From Lachnospiraceae bacterium (GTDB lineage: Bacteria; Bacillota; Clostridia; Lachnospirales; Lachnospiraceae), in NCBI GenBank assembly GCA_910575275.1, contig CAJTEE010000003.1, positions 248,001 to 312,000 of the forward strand: a stretch of DNA of 64,000 nt, written 5' to 3'. Below, piece by piece: positions 23,143 to 31,990 of the stretch. Numbering within the stretch: the stretch's first letter is position 1; each line of letters begins with the position of its first letter. Below the pieces are notes generated by a model. That model did not search any database. It was not told where the DNA came from and worked only from the letters and a program-made list of their open reading frames with translations. Position numbers and translations under genes: made by a program.

Positions 23143-25446
23143 ATGAACGAGAGCAGAAAGCTGGTTAACTGGGTGGCGGGGGTCTCGACCTTGATCGTCG
23201 CCCTTCTTATCATTATTGTAGTGAATGAGCCGCAAAGAGATCAGGTATCCCGTGCAGCGGCGGCGCGCGCGGTGGCGCTTACCGTAGCCGCAAAGAGCGA
23301 GATTCTGGCCTCTGCACCGGAGACCTCCTGGTTTCCGGCGGAACTGCAGAGCGAGTGGTACGTAAAATATATGGATTATCTGTACGAAAAGGGACTGTTA
23401 GATCCCGAAACATGTCCGCCGACGGAGGAGAGCGCGCTTTCCGCGGTCACGCGGGGGGATCTGTCGGATATGCTGACGGGGCAGGGCCTTGCAGAGGATG
23501 TATCGGAGGCGCTCGCAAAATACAGGCTCGAAAATGGCGCCAAGAAGGCGCAGAGAAAGGTCGGAAAGGCGGAGTTCTGGGAGTTTTACGATTTGTTCCG
23601 GGAAGCAGCCGATCCGAGAGGCGTTGTGCATGAGCTGGTGACGGATGTATACGGGACACCGAACAACGTGGCGGAGGCGGCGCCGTGGACGGCCTACACC
23701 CGGGATGGAAAATTTTTGTTCGAGGGGCTGTATCTGGACGCCTGCATTGACAAAAACGTGCGGCTTCTGGTGCGGGACTCGGATATTTTGAAGGTTGAGG
23801 AGATCGTGTCGTCGGAGATCGTCTATGAAAACGCCTGGATTTCCGGGGTCTCCGAGGCAGGAGTGACAATTTTCATCGGCAATATCAAACGGGAGTTTCC
23901 GGTGAAAGGGGTCTTACAGGATGAGGCGGAAATTTCCGGGCAGATCGGCGATCTCTATCTGAAAAACGGAACGCCGAACCGGCTCGTGTTAAAAAAGGAG
24001 CGGATCACGGGGACGGTCCTGGCGGTGCGGGATGAGGAGATTGAGATCGAGGGCTATGGAAACGTGCCGCTTTCCCCCAGTTTTAAAATCTATCGTACAT
24101 ACGGAGTCTTGAAAGAACAGCAGAAGAAGGACATCCTGGTAGGCTATCACATGCAGCAGTTTGTCGTGGCAGGCGGAGAAATCTGCGCGGCTCTGACAAC
24201 GGAACGGCCCGAGATCGACACGATCCGCGTCCTTTTGATGAGCGACCAGTATAAATCGCTGTTCCACGAGGAGATTACACTGTCCTGTGATGGGATGGCT
24301 GTTTTGGAATACGGCGGTGAAAAGGAGAAGCAGAGCCGGTCGGTAGCGGCCGGCGAGAAGGTGACGATTGCGTCGGACGACGAGCGGCTGGCCGGCGGGC
24401 GTATGATATTCCGGTCTGCCAATGAGGGCGGCATGATTACCGTGGAGAGCATTTCGCGCGGCCAGGGAACGCCGGTCTACCCCGGACATATGGAGATCAC
24501 CAGGGAGACGGCTGGGCTTCTTCTGTTAAACGAGGTTGATCTGGAGGAGTATTTAAAGCGGGTCGTGCCGAGCGAGATGCCGCAGAGCTATGAGCTGGAG
24601 GCGTTAAAGGCGCAGGCGATCTGCGCGAGGACTTATGCCTGGAAGAAGATCCAGGATAATACGTATTCCCAATTCGGCGCGCATGTGGATGACAGTACCA
24701 ATTATCAGGTGTACAACAACATGGAAACCTATGAATCGACCGACCGGGCCGTCAACGAGACGTTCGGGCAGCTCCTTGCTTATGGGGATACGGTGATTGA
24801 GGCGTTCTATTATTCTACCTCGTGCGGACATGGGACCGACGGAAGCGTATGGGGGTCGGATGCGGCAGCCCTTCCTTATTTGACGGCTGGGCCGATCAGC
24901 GAGGCGGGGACGCCTGTGGATCTGACGAATAATGAGGCGTTTGCTGCTTTTATAAAGGATATGGACGCAGAGGCCTATGAATCTGAATTTGCCATGTTCC
25001 GCTGGCAGGTCACGACGACAAACCGGATCCTGGATGAGAAGATCGGCGGTGTGGGGCAGATCACGGGACTTACGGTCACGGAGCGCGGGCCTGGCGGGAT
25101 TGCGAAGACATTAAAGGTCGTGGGAACCGAGGGGGAGAAGACGTTTCAGGGGCAGAGCCGGATTCGGAATGTGCTCGGGAATGAACGGCTTACGCTGACA
25201 AGAAAGAACGGGAGTACGGCGCAGGGGTTTGACTCTCTGCCGAGTGGTTTTATCTATATTGAGAATGCGGGGACAGATGAGGACAATGTGACGAGCTTTG
25301 TGATTTATGGCGGCGGTTCAGGACATGGAGCAGGCATGAGCCAGAATGGGGCGCAGGCTATGGCGAAGAAAGGGAAGGTATGTAAGGAGATTTTACAGTT
25401 TTTCTACCATTCGTGTGAGGTGGTGGATATCGGGGATGTGGAGTGA
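23143..25446 (+). CDS. SpoIID/LytB-domain protein
   Basis: 767 residues, longer than SpoIID itself (about 340). An N-terminal membrane anchor (VAGVSTLIVALLIIIVV, residues 10-26) is followed by about 420 residues of unknown extracellular sequence. The SpoIID lytic-transglycosylase domain occupies the C-terminal half: VVPSEMPQSYELEALKAQA with the catalytic Glu of SEMP, then YYSTSCGHG and GHGAGMSQNGAQAMA. The family cuts denuded peptidoglycan during engulfment or modifies the wall in vegetative cells. The extended N-terminal region suggests added binding or regulatory functions. It ends at a terminator. Confidence 0.88.
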   Translation: MNESRKLVNWVAGVSTLIVALLIIIVVNEPQRDQVSRAAAARAVALTVAAKSEILASAPETSWFPAELQSEWYVKYMDYLYEKGLLDPETCPPTEESALSAVTRGDLSDMLTGQGLAEDVSEALAKYRLENGAKKAQRKVGKAEFWEFYDLFREAADPRGVVHELVTDVYGTPNNVAEAAPWTAYTRDGKFLFEGLYLDACIDKNVRLLVRDSDILKVEEIVSSEIVYENAWISGVSEAGVTIFIGNIKREFPVKGVLQDEAEISGQIGDLYLKNGTPNRLVLKKERITGTVLAVRDEEIEIEGYGNVPLSPSFKIYRTYGVLKEQQKKDILVGYHMQQFVVAGGEICAALTTERPEIDTIRVLLMSDQYKSLFHEEITLSCDGMAVLEYGGEKEKQSRSVAAGEKVTIASDDERLAGGRMIFRSANEGGMITVESISRGQGTPVYPGHMEITRETAGLLLLNEVDLEEYLKRVVPSEMPQSYELEALKAQAICARTYAWKKIQDNTYSQFGAHVDDSTNYQVYNNMETYESTDRAVNETFGQLLAYGDTVIEAFYYSTSCGHGTDGSVWGSDAAALPYLTAGPISEAGTPVDLTNNEAFAAFIKDMDAEAYESEFAMFRWQVTTTNRILDEKIGGVGQITGLTVTERGPGGIAKTLKVVGTEGEKTFQGQSRIRNVLGNERLTLTRKNGSTAQGFDSLPSGFIYIENAGTDEDNVTSFVIYGGGSGHGAGMSQNGAQAMAKKGKVCKEILQFFYHSCEVVDIGDVE

Positions 25447-25453
25447 GGTCCGC

Positions 25454-25493
25454 GGAGTGTGGCCCAGATGGCGGGGCCACGCTCCGTTGTTGC
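25454..25493 (+). terminator. Intrinsic terminator after the SpoIID-like gene
   Basis: GGAGTGTGGCCC pairs with GGGCCACGCTCC (12 positions, one G-U), followed by GTTGTTGCTTT, a weak T-run. The 160-base gap to the convergent phosphofructokinase gene holds nothing else recognisable. Confidence 0.7.
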
Positions 25494-25607
25494 TTTGGTG
25501 GGGGCAGGAACTGTGGGAGTGAAATGTGAATTGGCAGTAATATTTCTTGTTTTGGAAATATTGTGGATATAAGTAATAATATATATAATAGTACTTGGAG
25601 TATCAGA

Positions 25608-26822
25608 TTATTTTTGGTATAGGTAGGTTGGCAGGCCGTTTTCTATGGTGTGTGCTGGTTCGCCCTGGATTAGGGGGAGGACATAGGGGAGGAAGGCGGG
25701 GAGGATGTCATTGCTGGTGGGGGAGATCCATTCCTGGGGGAATTTTTTCTCCTTGTTGCAGATCTCGGTTACGTTTTGGGGGCGGCAGGTGATCTGGTAG
25801 GGCTCGCCGGGTTCACGGTGGAAGGCGATCATTTTGCCGGTCTCGCCGGCCAGGGCGGCTTTGACGCCTTCGGCACCTGCGAAGGCGGCTTCCCGGATGT
25901 CGGTCTCGGAGGCGAGCATGCCGCTGCAGCGCTGGTTTACGTTGAGCTCGATGGAACGGGCTTTAACGGAGAAGCGGTCCCGGACAAAGGATTCGAGAAT
26001 CTCGCCGCAGCCGGTCAGCATTTTGTGGCCGAAGGAGTCAAGCTTGGCGGCGTCGGAGTATTCGCAGACGAAGGTGCCGCCGGCGTCGGCGATTCCCTCG
26101 GAGACACAGACTACGACCTGCGGGCTTTTTGTGAATGCATGTTCGAGGTCGGCGGCGAACTGTTCGAGCGAGAAGGGGGTCTCCGGCAGGTAGATCAGAT
26201 AGGGGTTGTCGCCTTCGAATTTTCTTGCGAGAACGCTGGCAGCCGTGAGCCAGCCGGCGTGGCGGCCCATGATTTCGACGATCGTGACGGCTTTCTGCTG
26301 GTAGACAGAGGCGTCCAGGGTGATCTCACGGACCGTGGCGGCAACGTATTTAGCCGCGCTTCCGAAACCGGGTGTGTGGTCGGTCAGGACGAGGTCGTTG
26401 TCGATGGTCTTGGGAATGCCGATGAAGCGGACGTCGCTTCCCGTCATGGCCGCATAGCGGGACAGCTTGTCTACTGTGTCCATGGAATCGTTGCCGCCGA
26501 TATAAAGAAAGAAGCCGATGTTCATTTCGCGGAGGTTGTCAAAAATGGCCGGATAGACGGCATCCTGCAGATCTTCGGGCAGCTTGTAGCGGCAGGAGCC
26601 GAGATAGGCAGCCGGCGTATGGGCAAGAAGCGTAAGGTCGCGTTCAGAGAGAGTTTCAGAGAGGTCTATAACCTGATCGGCTAAAAAGCCTTCGATTCCG
26701 TTTCGCATACCGAGGACATGGCCTGCCTGCCCGGATTCCTTCCAGGCTCTGACGGCCCCGGACAGGCTTGCATTGATTACGGCGGTCGGTCCGCCGGATT
26801 GTCCGATTACAAGATTTTTCAT
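25608..26822 (-). CDS. pfp: 6-phosphofructokinase, PPi-dependent type
   Basis: 404 residues. It phosphorylates fructose 6-phosphate in glycolysis. The N-terminal phosphate loop is GQSGGPTAVINA. The substrate region reads YIGGNDSMDT and the catalytic loop PKTIDND; a Lys in PKTIDND, rather than Gly, marks enzymes using pyrophosphate. Further motifs GRHAGWLTA and PETPF are present. The promoter at 26868 serves it. The donor (PPi or ATP) is inferred from these residues. Confidence 0.9.
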   Translation of the reverse strand: MKNLVIGQSGGPTAVINASLSGAVRAWKESGQAGHVLGMRNGIEGFLADQVIDLSETLSERDLTLLAHTPAAYLGSCRYKLPEDLQDAVYPAIFDNLREMNIGFFLYIGGNDSMDTVDKLSRYAAMTGSDVRFIGIPKTIDNDLVLTDHTPGFGSAAKYVAATVREITLDASVYQQKAVTIVEIMGRHAGWLTAASVLARKFEGDNPYLIYLPETPFSLEQFAADLEHAFTKSPQVVVCVSEGIADAGGTFVCEYSDAAKLDSFGHKMLTGCGEILESFVRDRFSVKARSIELNVNQRCSGMLASETDIREAAFAGAEGVKAALAGETGKMIAFHREPGEPYQITCRPQNVTEICNKEKKFPQEWISPTSNDILPAFLPYVLPLIQGEPAHTIENGLPTYLYQK

Positions 26823-26867
26823 AGCAATTCTCCAATCTGCATTTTCGTTTTTGTAGGTTCAGAATCC

Positions 26868-26896
26868 ATTATAAAAAAGAAAGCAGAGAAAAGCAA
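26868..26896 (-). promoter_or_regulatory. Phosphofructokinase promoter
   Basis: Minus-strand TTGCTT (26891-26896), a 17-base spacer and TATAAT (26868-26873), 46 bases before the ATG. Repeat L2 begins only 8 bases upstream of its -35 box. Confidence 0.75.
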
Positions 26897-26903
26897 CAAA
26901 AAT

Positions 26904-27036
26904 GTTACTGTTCACATAGGTCTGTGCACTTGCTGCGCAGACCGTAAGAATGCGTGGAACAGCCGGCAAATATCCATCGCCGCAGGCGATTTAGCATGGA
27001 TTTTTGCTTGTTGCCGGGAACGGAGTGAACGGTAAC
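26904..27036 (+). repeat. Long GTTAC-ended structured repeat, copy L2
   Basis: The terminal repeats GTTACTGTTCAC (26904-26915) and GTGAACGGTAAC (27025-27036) pair at 11 of 12 positions. Inside, GGTCTGTGC pairs with GCGCAGACC. GCAAATATCCAT pairs with ATGGATTTTTGC around a CGCC-GCA-GGCG core, and CCGGCAA also pairs with TTGCCGG. The core is shared with L1 (inverted) and L3, whereas the outer stem bases differ but still pair. It lies between two divergent promoters. Confidence 0.8.
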
Positions 27037-27051
27037 ACAAAAATAATCCGC

Positions 27052-27080
27052 TTGCCTTATACGTGGGAGGGGAGTATAAT
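27052..27080 (+). promoter_or_regulatory. Promoter of the Cys/His-rich secreted protein
   Basis: TTGCCT at 27052-27057, a 17-base spacer and TATAAT at 27075-27080. It begins 16 bases after repeat L2. Confidence 0.75.
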
Positions 27081-27118
27081 AAAAGGAACAAATCGTGTTT
27101 GAAAGGAGGGGTGGCGAG

Positions 27119-27409
27119 TTGAGAGGGAAATTGTTTGCCGGCTTGGCAGCGCTTTGTGTGTGTGCCGTTCCGATGACGGCGCTGGCCTGTGGCCCGTGCG
27201 GCGCAAGGGCAGCAGCTTGCTCTGTTTCCGGCTGTCGGATCGAGAGTGTGCATGAGCACTGCGGCTACTGCGGCGGTGTCGAGCATGAGGCCTGTGAATT
27301 CTGTGACAGCACGGAGCACTGCACCTGGATGCATGATTGTACCCAGGCAGAGTATTCGCATCACAGAGAGAGCGGACATTCTCATGGACATGGAAGGCAT
27401 CATTCATGA
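27119..27409 (+). CDS. Small secreted Cys/His-rich protein, possible metal binder
   Basis: 96 residues from a TTG start, chosen because AAAGGAGGGG lies about 9 bases upstream. A signal peptide is clear (KLFAGLAALCVCAVPMTALA), followed at once by a cysteine (ACGPCG), so either signal peptidase I or lipoprotein processing is possible. The mature part holds about 11 Cys in CxxC-like pairs (CGPCG, CGYC, CEFCD) and ends in a His-rich tail (HHRESGHSHGHGRHHS). This composition suggests binding of Zn, Ni or Cu outside the cell. I recognise no family. It is a single-gene unit with its own promoter and terminator. Confidence 0.7.
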   Translation: MRGKLFAGLAALCVCAVPMTALACGPCGARAAACSVSGCRIESVHEHCGYCGGVEHEACEFCDSTEHCTWMHDCTQAEYSHHRESGHSHGHGRHHS

Positions 27410-27436
27410 CAAAAGCTATATAGAGGCAAGAAAAAG

Positions 27437-27472
27437 ACCGCTGTCCAATGGATGGCGGTTTTTTGTCTGACA
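27437..27472 (+). terminator. Terminator after the Cys/His-rich gene
   Basis: GACCGC and TCC pair with GGA and GCGGT, followed by a T6 run. It lies 30 bases after the stop codon. Confidence 0.75.
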
Positions 27473-27523
27473 GAAAATTCGTTCTCCCTGCCGGCCGGCG
27501 TCATTTTTCCCCATAATAAATCA

Positions 27524-27552
27524 TGGACAGAAAAGAGGGGATATGCTACAAT
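27524..27552 (+). promoter_or_regulatory. Promoter of the asp23-fakA operon
   Basis: TGGACA at 27524-27529, a 17-base spacer and TACAAT at 27547-27552, about 85 bases before the asp23 ATG. Confidence 0.7.
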
Positions 27553-27637
27553 ATACTCTGAATACGGAACCTGCGGGGGATTTTGTCATTTGCGGGAAAC
27601 CTCGAACGTACAGGTATTTGGAAACGGAGGCAGGAGT

Positions 27638-27994
27638 ATGAAGGGATGGATTAATAATAAATTGGGCCAAATCCAGATTGACACCGACGTGATCGCTCTT
27701 TATGCCGGGATGACGGCGGTGGAATGCTTTGGGATCGTCGGCATGGCCGCGGTCAGCATGAAGGATGGACTGGTGAAGCTCTTAAAGCGTGAAAGCCTGA
27801 CCCATGGAATCAACGTGACGCTCAATGACAATGCAATCAGCATCGACTTCCATGTAATCGTATCCTACGGTGTCAGCATCTCGACGGTTGCGGACAACCT
27901 GATTGAAAGTGTGAAATACAAAGTAGAAGAATTCACAGGAATGCCGGTGGAAAAGATCAACATTTTTGTTGAAGGCGTCCGTGTGATAGATTAA
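27638..27994 (+). CDS. Asp23/Gls24 family protein (YloU-like)
   Basis: 118 residues from the ATG at 27638, preceded by GGAGGCAGGAG. The sequence follows the Asp23/YloU fold: VIALYAGMTAVECFGIVGMA near residue 18, then IDFHVIVSYGVSISTVADNL and a C-terminal VNIFVEGVRV-like strand (INIFVEGVRVID). Family members act in envelope homeostasis, often at the membrane. It is followed 14 bases later by fakA, the conserved Firmicutes yloU-yloV order, with recG next. Frames opening upstream of 27638 lack support. Confidence 0.9.
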   Translation: MKGWINNKLGQIQIDTDVIALYAGMTAVECFGIVGMAAVSMKDGLVKLLKRESLTHGINVTLNDNAISIDFHVIVSYGVSISTVADNLIESVKYKVEEFTGMPVEKINIFVEGVRVID

Positions 27995-28008
27995 GGAGGA
28001 AGCAGTCC

Positions 28009-29679
28009 ATGGTGATAAAATCCGTAGATGCAGAACGGTTGAGGGAAGCGGTTCTGGCTGCCGCCAAAGGTCTGGAAGCAAAGAAAGAATGGATCAATGA
28101 ATTAAATGTATTCCCGGTTCCGGATGGGGACACGGGTACGAATATGACGATGACCATCATGGCGGCGGCGAAAGAGGTGGCCGCACTTCGGGAGCCTTCG
28201 ATGGCCTCCATTGCCAAGGCTCTGTCCTCCGGGTCTCTGCGGGGCGCGCGCGGGAATTCCGGCGTGATCCTTTCACAGCTTTTCCGCGGATTTACGAAGG
28301 AGATCGCGTCGGTCGATGCGATCACAGTCACGACGCTTGCCAATGCGTTTACACGGGCGACCGAGACGGCTTATAAAGCGGTCATGAAGCCGAAGGAAGG
28401 AACGATCCTGACGGTGGCGAAGGGGATGGCAGACAAAGCCGTCGAGCTGGCGGTCCAGACGGATGACATTGTGGCGTTTATGGAGCAGGTCATCGCGCAC
28501 GGCGACTATGTCTTAAGCCAGACGCCCGAGATGCTGCCGGTCTTAAAGCAGGCAGGAGTCGTGGATTCCGGCGGACAGGGGCTTATGCAGGTCATGAAGG
28601 GCGGCCTGGATGGGCTTTTAGGAAACGGGATTCCGTTTGACGAGGAGTCGCCGAAGACGGCAAAGCAGGGCCCGGCGGCAGGTCGCGGGGATCTGGAGAC
28701 CTCCGATATCCGCTATGGCTATTGTACGGAATTCATTATCAACATCGAAAAGGGCTATGACGCCAAGGAGGAGCCGAAATTCAAGGCGTTTCTGGAGTCG
28801 ATCGGAGACTCGATCGTCGTGGTCTCGGATGAGGACATCGTGAAGGTACATGTTCACACGAACCATCCGGGGTTGGCCTTTGAGAGGGGGCTGACGTACG
28901 GCTCGCTTTCGCGGATGAAGGTGGACAACATGCGCGAGGAGCACAACGAGCGCCTGATCCAGAACGCGTCACAGATTGCCGAAGAAGCGGATACAGAGCC
29001 GGATACCGCCGGGCCGAGGAAGCCCTACGGCTTTATTGCGGTGTCGGCCGGAAGCGGGCTCGGGGAGATCTTTAAGGGGATCGGGGCCGATTACCTGATT
29101 GAGGGCGGCCAGACGATGAATCCGAGTACGGAGGATATGCTGAATGCCGTCGAGAAGGTCAATGCCGACGTGGTCTATATCCTGCCGAACAACAGTAATA
29201 TTATCTTGGCGGCGGAGCAGGCCGCCGGGCTTGTGACGAATAAGCGGATCCTGGTGGTTCCCTCGAGGACGGTGCCGCAGGGCATGGCGGCGCTGATCAG
29301 CTTTTTGCCGGATCTGTCTCCCGAGGAAAATATGGAAAGCATGAAGGCGGAGATGAGCCGCATCCGCACGGGTCAGATCACCTATGCCGTCCGCGATACG
29401 ACGATCGACGGGATCGAGATCCGGCAGGGTGATATCATGGGCATCGGTGATTCGGGGATCCTGACAACCGGACACATCCTGGCAGATACGGCACTCGAGA
29501 CCGTACGGCGCTTGGCGGATGAGGAATCGGAATTAATCAGTATTTATTACGGGACGGATGTGGCGGCAGAGGAGGCCGAGGCGTTGGCAGAGCGCATCCG
29601 GGAGGAGTTTGCGGACTGCGAGGTAGAGCTTAATGAAGGCGGCCAGCCGGTCTATTACTATCTGCTTTCCGTGGAATAA
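28009..29679 (+). CDS. fakA: Fatty acid kinase catalytic subunit-like protein (YloV/FakA)
   Basis: 556 residues, the family's usual length. The N-terminal DAK2 domain has the ATP/Mg motif PVPDGDTGTNMTMT near residue 38, LSSGSLRGARGNSGVILSQ near residue 65 and DSGGQGLMQVMKG near residue 185. The middle and C-terminal (DUF1949/DAK-phosphatase-like) parts follow. FakA phosphorylates fatty acids delivered by FakB lipid-binding proteins and feeds phospholipid synthesis. AAGGAGGAAGCAGTCC precedes the ATG. No fakB is seen in this window. Confidence 0.92.
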   Translation: MVIKSVDAERLREAVLAAAKGLEAKKEWINELNVFPVPDGDTGTNMTMTIMAAAKEVAALREPSMASIAKALSSGSLRGARGNSGVILSQLFRGFTKEIASVDAITVTTLANAFTRATETAYKAVMKPKEGTILTVAKGMADKAVELAVQTDDIVAFMEQVIAHGDYVLSQTPEMLPVLKQAGVVDSGGQGLMQVMKGGLDGLLGNGIPFDEESPKTAKQGPAAGRGDLETSDIRYGYCTEFIINIEKGYDAKEEPKFKAFLESIGDSIVVVSDEDIVKVHVHTNHPGLAFERGLTYGSLSRMKVDNMREEHNERLIQNASQIAEEADTEPDTAGPRKPYGFIAVSAGSGLGEIFKGIGADYLIEGGQTMNPSTEDMLNAVEKVNADVVYILPNNSNIILAAEQAAGLVTNKRILVVPSRTVPQGMAALISFLPDLSPEENMESMKAEMSRIRTGQITYAVRDTTIDGIEIRQGDIMGIGDSGILTTGHILADTALETVRRLADEESELISIYYGTDVAAEEAEALAERIREEFADCEVELNEGGQPVYYYLLSVE

Positions 29680-29744
29680 GGGAGCGATTTCAGGGCTTCG
29701 GGGCGGGTTGTATGGCTCAGGAAGCGCCCGAAGACTGCAAAAGG

Positions 29745-29776
29745 ACGGGCTGTGCGTATGCGTCAGCCCGTTTTTT
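29745..29776 (+). terminator. Terminator after fakA
   Basis: ACGGGCTG (29745-29752) pairs with CAGCCCGT (29764-29771), followed by T6. Its T-run is also the start of the palindrome at 29772. Confidence 0.85.
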
Positions 29777-29817
29777 GTCTTATAGGAAATTCCTTCGAAT
29801 TTCCTATAAGACAAAAA
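29772..29817. repeat. Perfect 21-bp inverted repeat before recG
   Basis: The left arm begins TTTTTGTCTTATAGG and ends AAATTC (29772-29792). A 4-base CTTC loop follows, and the right arm (29797-29817) is its exact complement ending ACAAAAA. With A- and T-runs at its ends it can terminate transcription on either strand. It directly follows the fakA terminator, so recG is probably insulated from fakA. Confidence 0.85.
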
Positions 29818-29887
29818 GGCTCTGACGGGCCAGGCTGCCCAAACGGCCGCAGAATGTTCAGATATCGGAGAAAGGGGGCGGTCGTCC

Positions 29888-31942
29888 ATGGACAACGGCC
29901 AGCCGGTAAAGACGTTAAAGGGAATCGGGGAAAAGACGGCAGAGCTGTTTGCAAGACTTGGTGTGGAGACGGTGGATGACCTGCTGCACGCATATCCTAG
30001 AGGCTACGATTCATTCGAGGAGCCGTGTTCCGTCGGAGAGCTCAAGGAGGATGAGGTCGGGACCGTGGAGGGGTTTTTAAGGAGCGGAGCAGCCGCCAGA
30101 AGCTTTAACGGGCTTTCCATCGTAACCACATCTGTAAGCGACATGACCGGGCATTTAAAGCTCGTGTGGTATCATATGCCGTATCTCAAAAATACACTGA
30201 AGTCGGGCAGCCACTATATGTTCCGCGGCCGGGTCACACGCAAAAAATCGGGCCTCACGATGGAGCAGCCGCAGATGTATAAGCCCGAGGTGTACGAGAC
30301 GCTTCTGCACCGCATGCAGCCGATCTATGCGCAAACGAAGGGGTTGGGCAACAAGACGATCGTCTCGGCCGTGGAGCAGGCGCTAAAGGTCCGCGTGCTG
30401 GAGCGGGATTATCTGCCGGCTGCGCTCCGGGAGAAAAACGAACTTGCAGAATACAATTTTGCGATCGAGCATATCCATTTCCCGGCGGATGAGACGGAGC
30501 TTTTGTTTGCGAGAAAACGGCTGGTCTATGATGAATTTTTTCTGTTCCTGCTCGCGGTGCGCGGGCTTAAGGAGAAGCGGCAGGAGGGAAAAAGCGGCTA
30601 CGTGATGGAGCGGGCTGCGCTTTCGGGAAAGCTTCATGACGCGCTTCCGTACAAGCTTACCACGGCGCAGGAACGCACGCTTTCGGAGGTGTTTGGCGAT
30701 CTGAAGGGCGGCGCGGTCATGAACCGGCTGATCCAGGGAGACGTGGGCTCGGGAAAAACGATCATCGCGGTGCTGGCGCTTCTCTTAGCCGCCGAAAACG
30801 GATACCAGGGTGCTTTGATGGCGCCGACCGAGGTGCTGGCAAAGCAGCATTTCGAGTCGGTGACAGACCTGTTTACGGAGCATGGGATCGAAAAAAACGT
30901 GATCCTCGTAACCGGCTCCATGACTGCGAAGGAGAAACGGGCCGCGTATGAGCGGATCGCTTCGCATGAGGCCGACATCATTATCGGGACACATGCGCTG
31001 ATACAGGAAAAGGTCGTGTACGATAAGCTGGCGCTCGTCATCACGGATGAGCAGCACCGGTTCGGCGTCTCGCAGCGGGAGATGCTGGGAAGCAAGGGGG
31101 AGCGCCCGCATATCCTCGTGATGAGTGCGACGCCGATCCCCCGGACATTAGCGATCATCCTCTATGGAGATCTGGATATTTCGGTCATCGACGAGCTGCC
31201 GGCCAACCGGCTTCCGATCAAGAACTGCGTGGTCGGGACGGACTACAGGGAGCGGGCTTACCGGTTCATCGCGGGAGAGGCTAAGAAAGGACGACAGGCG
31301 TATGTGATCTGCCCCATGGTGGAGGAGAGCGAGATGATCGAGGCGGAAAACGTGCTCGACTACACGAAGCTTCTCCGGGAAAAGCTACCGGGGCTTACGG
31401 TGGAATATCTGCACGGGAAGCTGAAGGCAAAGGAGAAGAACCGGATCATGGAGGAGTTTGCGGCCGGAACCATTCAGGTTCTTGTATCCACGACGGTCGT
31501 CGAGGTCGGCGTTAATGTGCCGAACGCGACGGTAATGATGATTGAAAATGCCGAGCGCTTCGGGTTGGCGCAGCTTCATCAGCTCCGCGGCCGGGTCGGG
31601 CGCGGCAGAGAGCAGTCCTACTGCATCATGGTGGATGCGTCCGGGGATGCGGACAAAAATAAGCGATTGCAGGTGCTGAACCGTTCAAACGACGGCTTTT
31701 TTATCGCCTCCGAGGACCTGCGGCTTCGCGGCCCGGGAGATATTTTTGGGCTCCGGCAGAGCGGCGACATGGAATTTAAACTGGCGGATATTTACACGGA
31801 TGCGGTGACCTTGAAACAGGTATCGGAGGATGTGGATGCGCTGCTTTCGGAGGATGAAGGGCTGGAACGGCCGGAGCATGAGGCGCTTAAGAGAAAGCTG
31901 GGGCAATACTTGGAACGAAGCTATGAGCGGCTGAATTTATAA
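29888..31942 (+). CDS. recG: ATP-dependent DNA helicase RecG
   Basis: 684 residues, the usual length. It remodels stalled forks and branched DNA. The N-terminal wedge domain (about residues 50-170) precedes the helicase core: the Walker A region GDVGSGKTIIAVLALL near residue 280, the DEQH box (ITDEQHRFG) near residue 380 and motif III SATPIPRTL. The second domain has VSTTVVEVGVNVPNA and the QLRGRVGRG motif near residue 565. An unbroken frame argues against general assembly error in this part of the window. Confidence 0.97.
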   Translation: MDNGQPVKTLKGIGEKTAELFARLGVETVDDLLHAYPRGYDSFEEPCSVGELKEDEVGTVEGFLRSGAAARSFNGLSIVTTSVSDMTGHLKLVWYHMPYLKNTLKSGSHYMFRGRVTRKKSGLTMEQPQMYKPEVYETLLHRMQPIYAQTKGLGNKTIVSAVEQALKVRVLERDYLPAALREKNELAEYNFAIEHIHFPADETELLFARKRLVYDEFFLFLLAVRGLKEKRQEGKSGYVMERAALSGKLHDALPYKLTTAQERTLSEVFGDLKGGAVMNRLIQGDVGSGKTIIAVLALLLAAENGYQGALMAPTEVLAKQHFESVTDLFTEHGIEKNVILVTGSMTAKEKRAAYERIASHEADIIIGTHALIQEKVVYDKLALVITDEQHRFGVSQREMLGSKGERPHILVMSATPIPRTLAIILYGDLDISVIDELPANRLPIKNCVVGTDYRERAYRFIAGEAKKGRQAYVICPMVEESEMIEAENVLDYTKLLREKLPGLTVEYLHGKLKAKEKNRIMEEFAAGTIQVLVSTTVVEVGVNVPNATVMMIENAERFGLAQLHQLRGRVGRGREQSYCIMVDASGDADKNKRLQVLNRSNDGFFIASEDLRLRGPGDIFGLRQSGDMEFKLADIYTDAVTLKQVSEDVDALLSEDEGLERPEHEALKRKLGQYLERSYERLNL

Positions 31943-31990
31943 TAAAACAGGATTGATTTTTGCCGGCAGCGGGTAAGGAGGGAATCTATT

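Noticed and set aside
25776-26684. Long plus-strand frame across the phosphofructokinase gene
   Set aside because: It is antisense to a complete enzyme with all motifs; its length reflects GC-rich codon bias.
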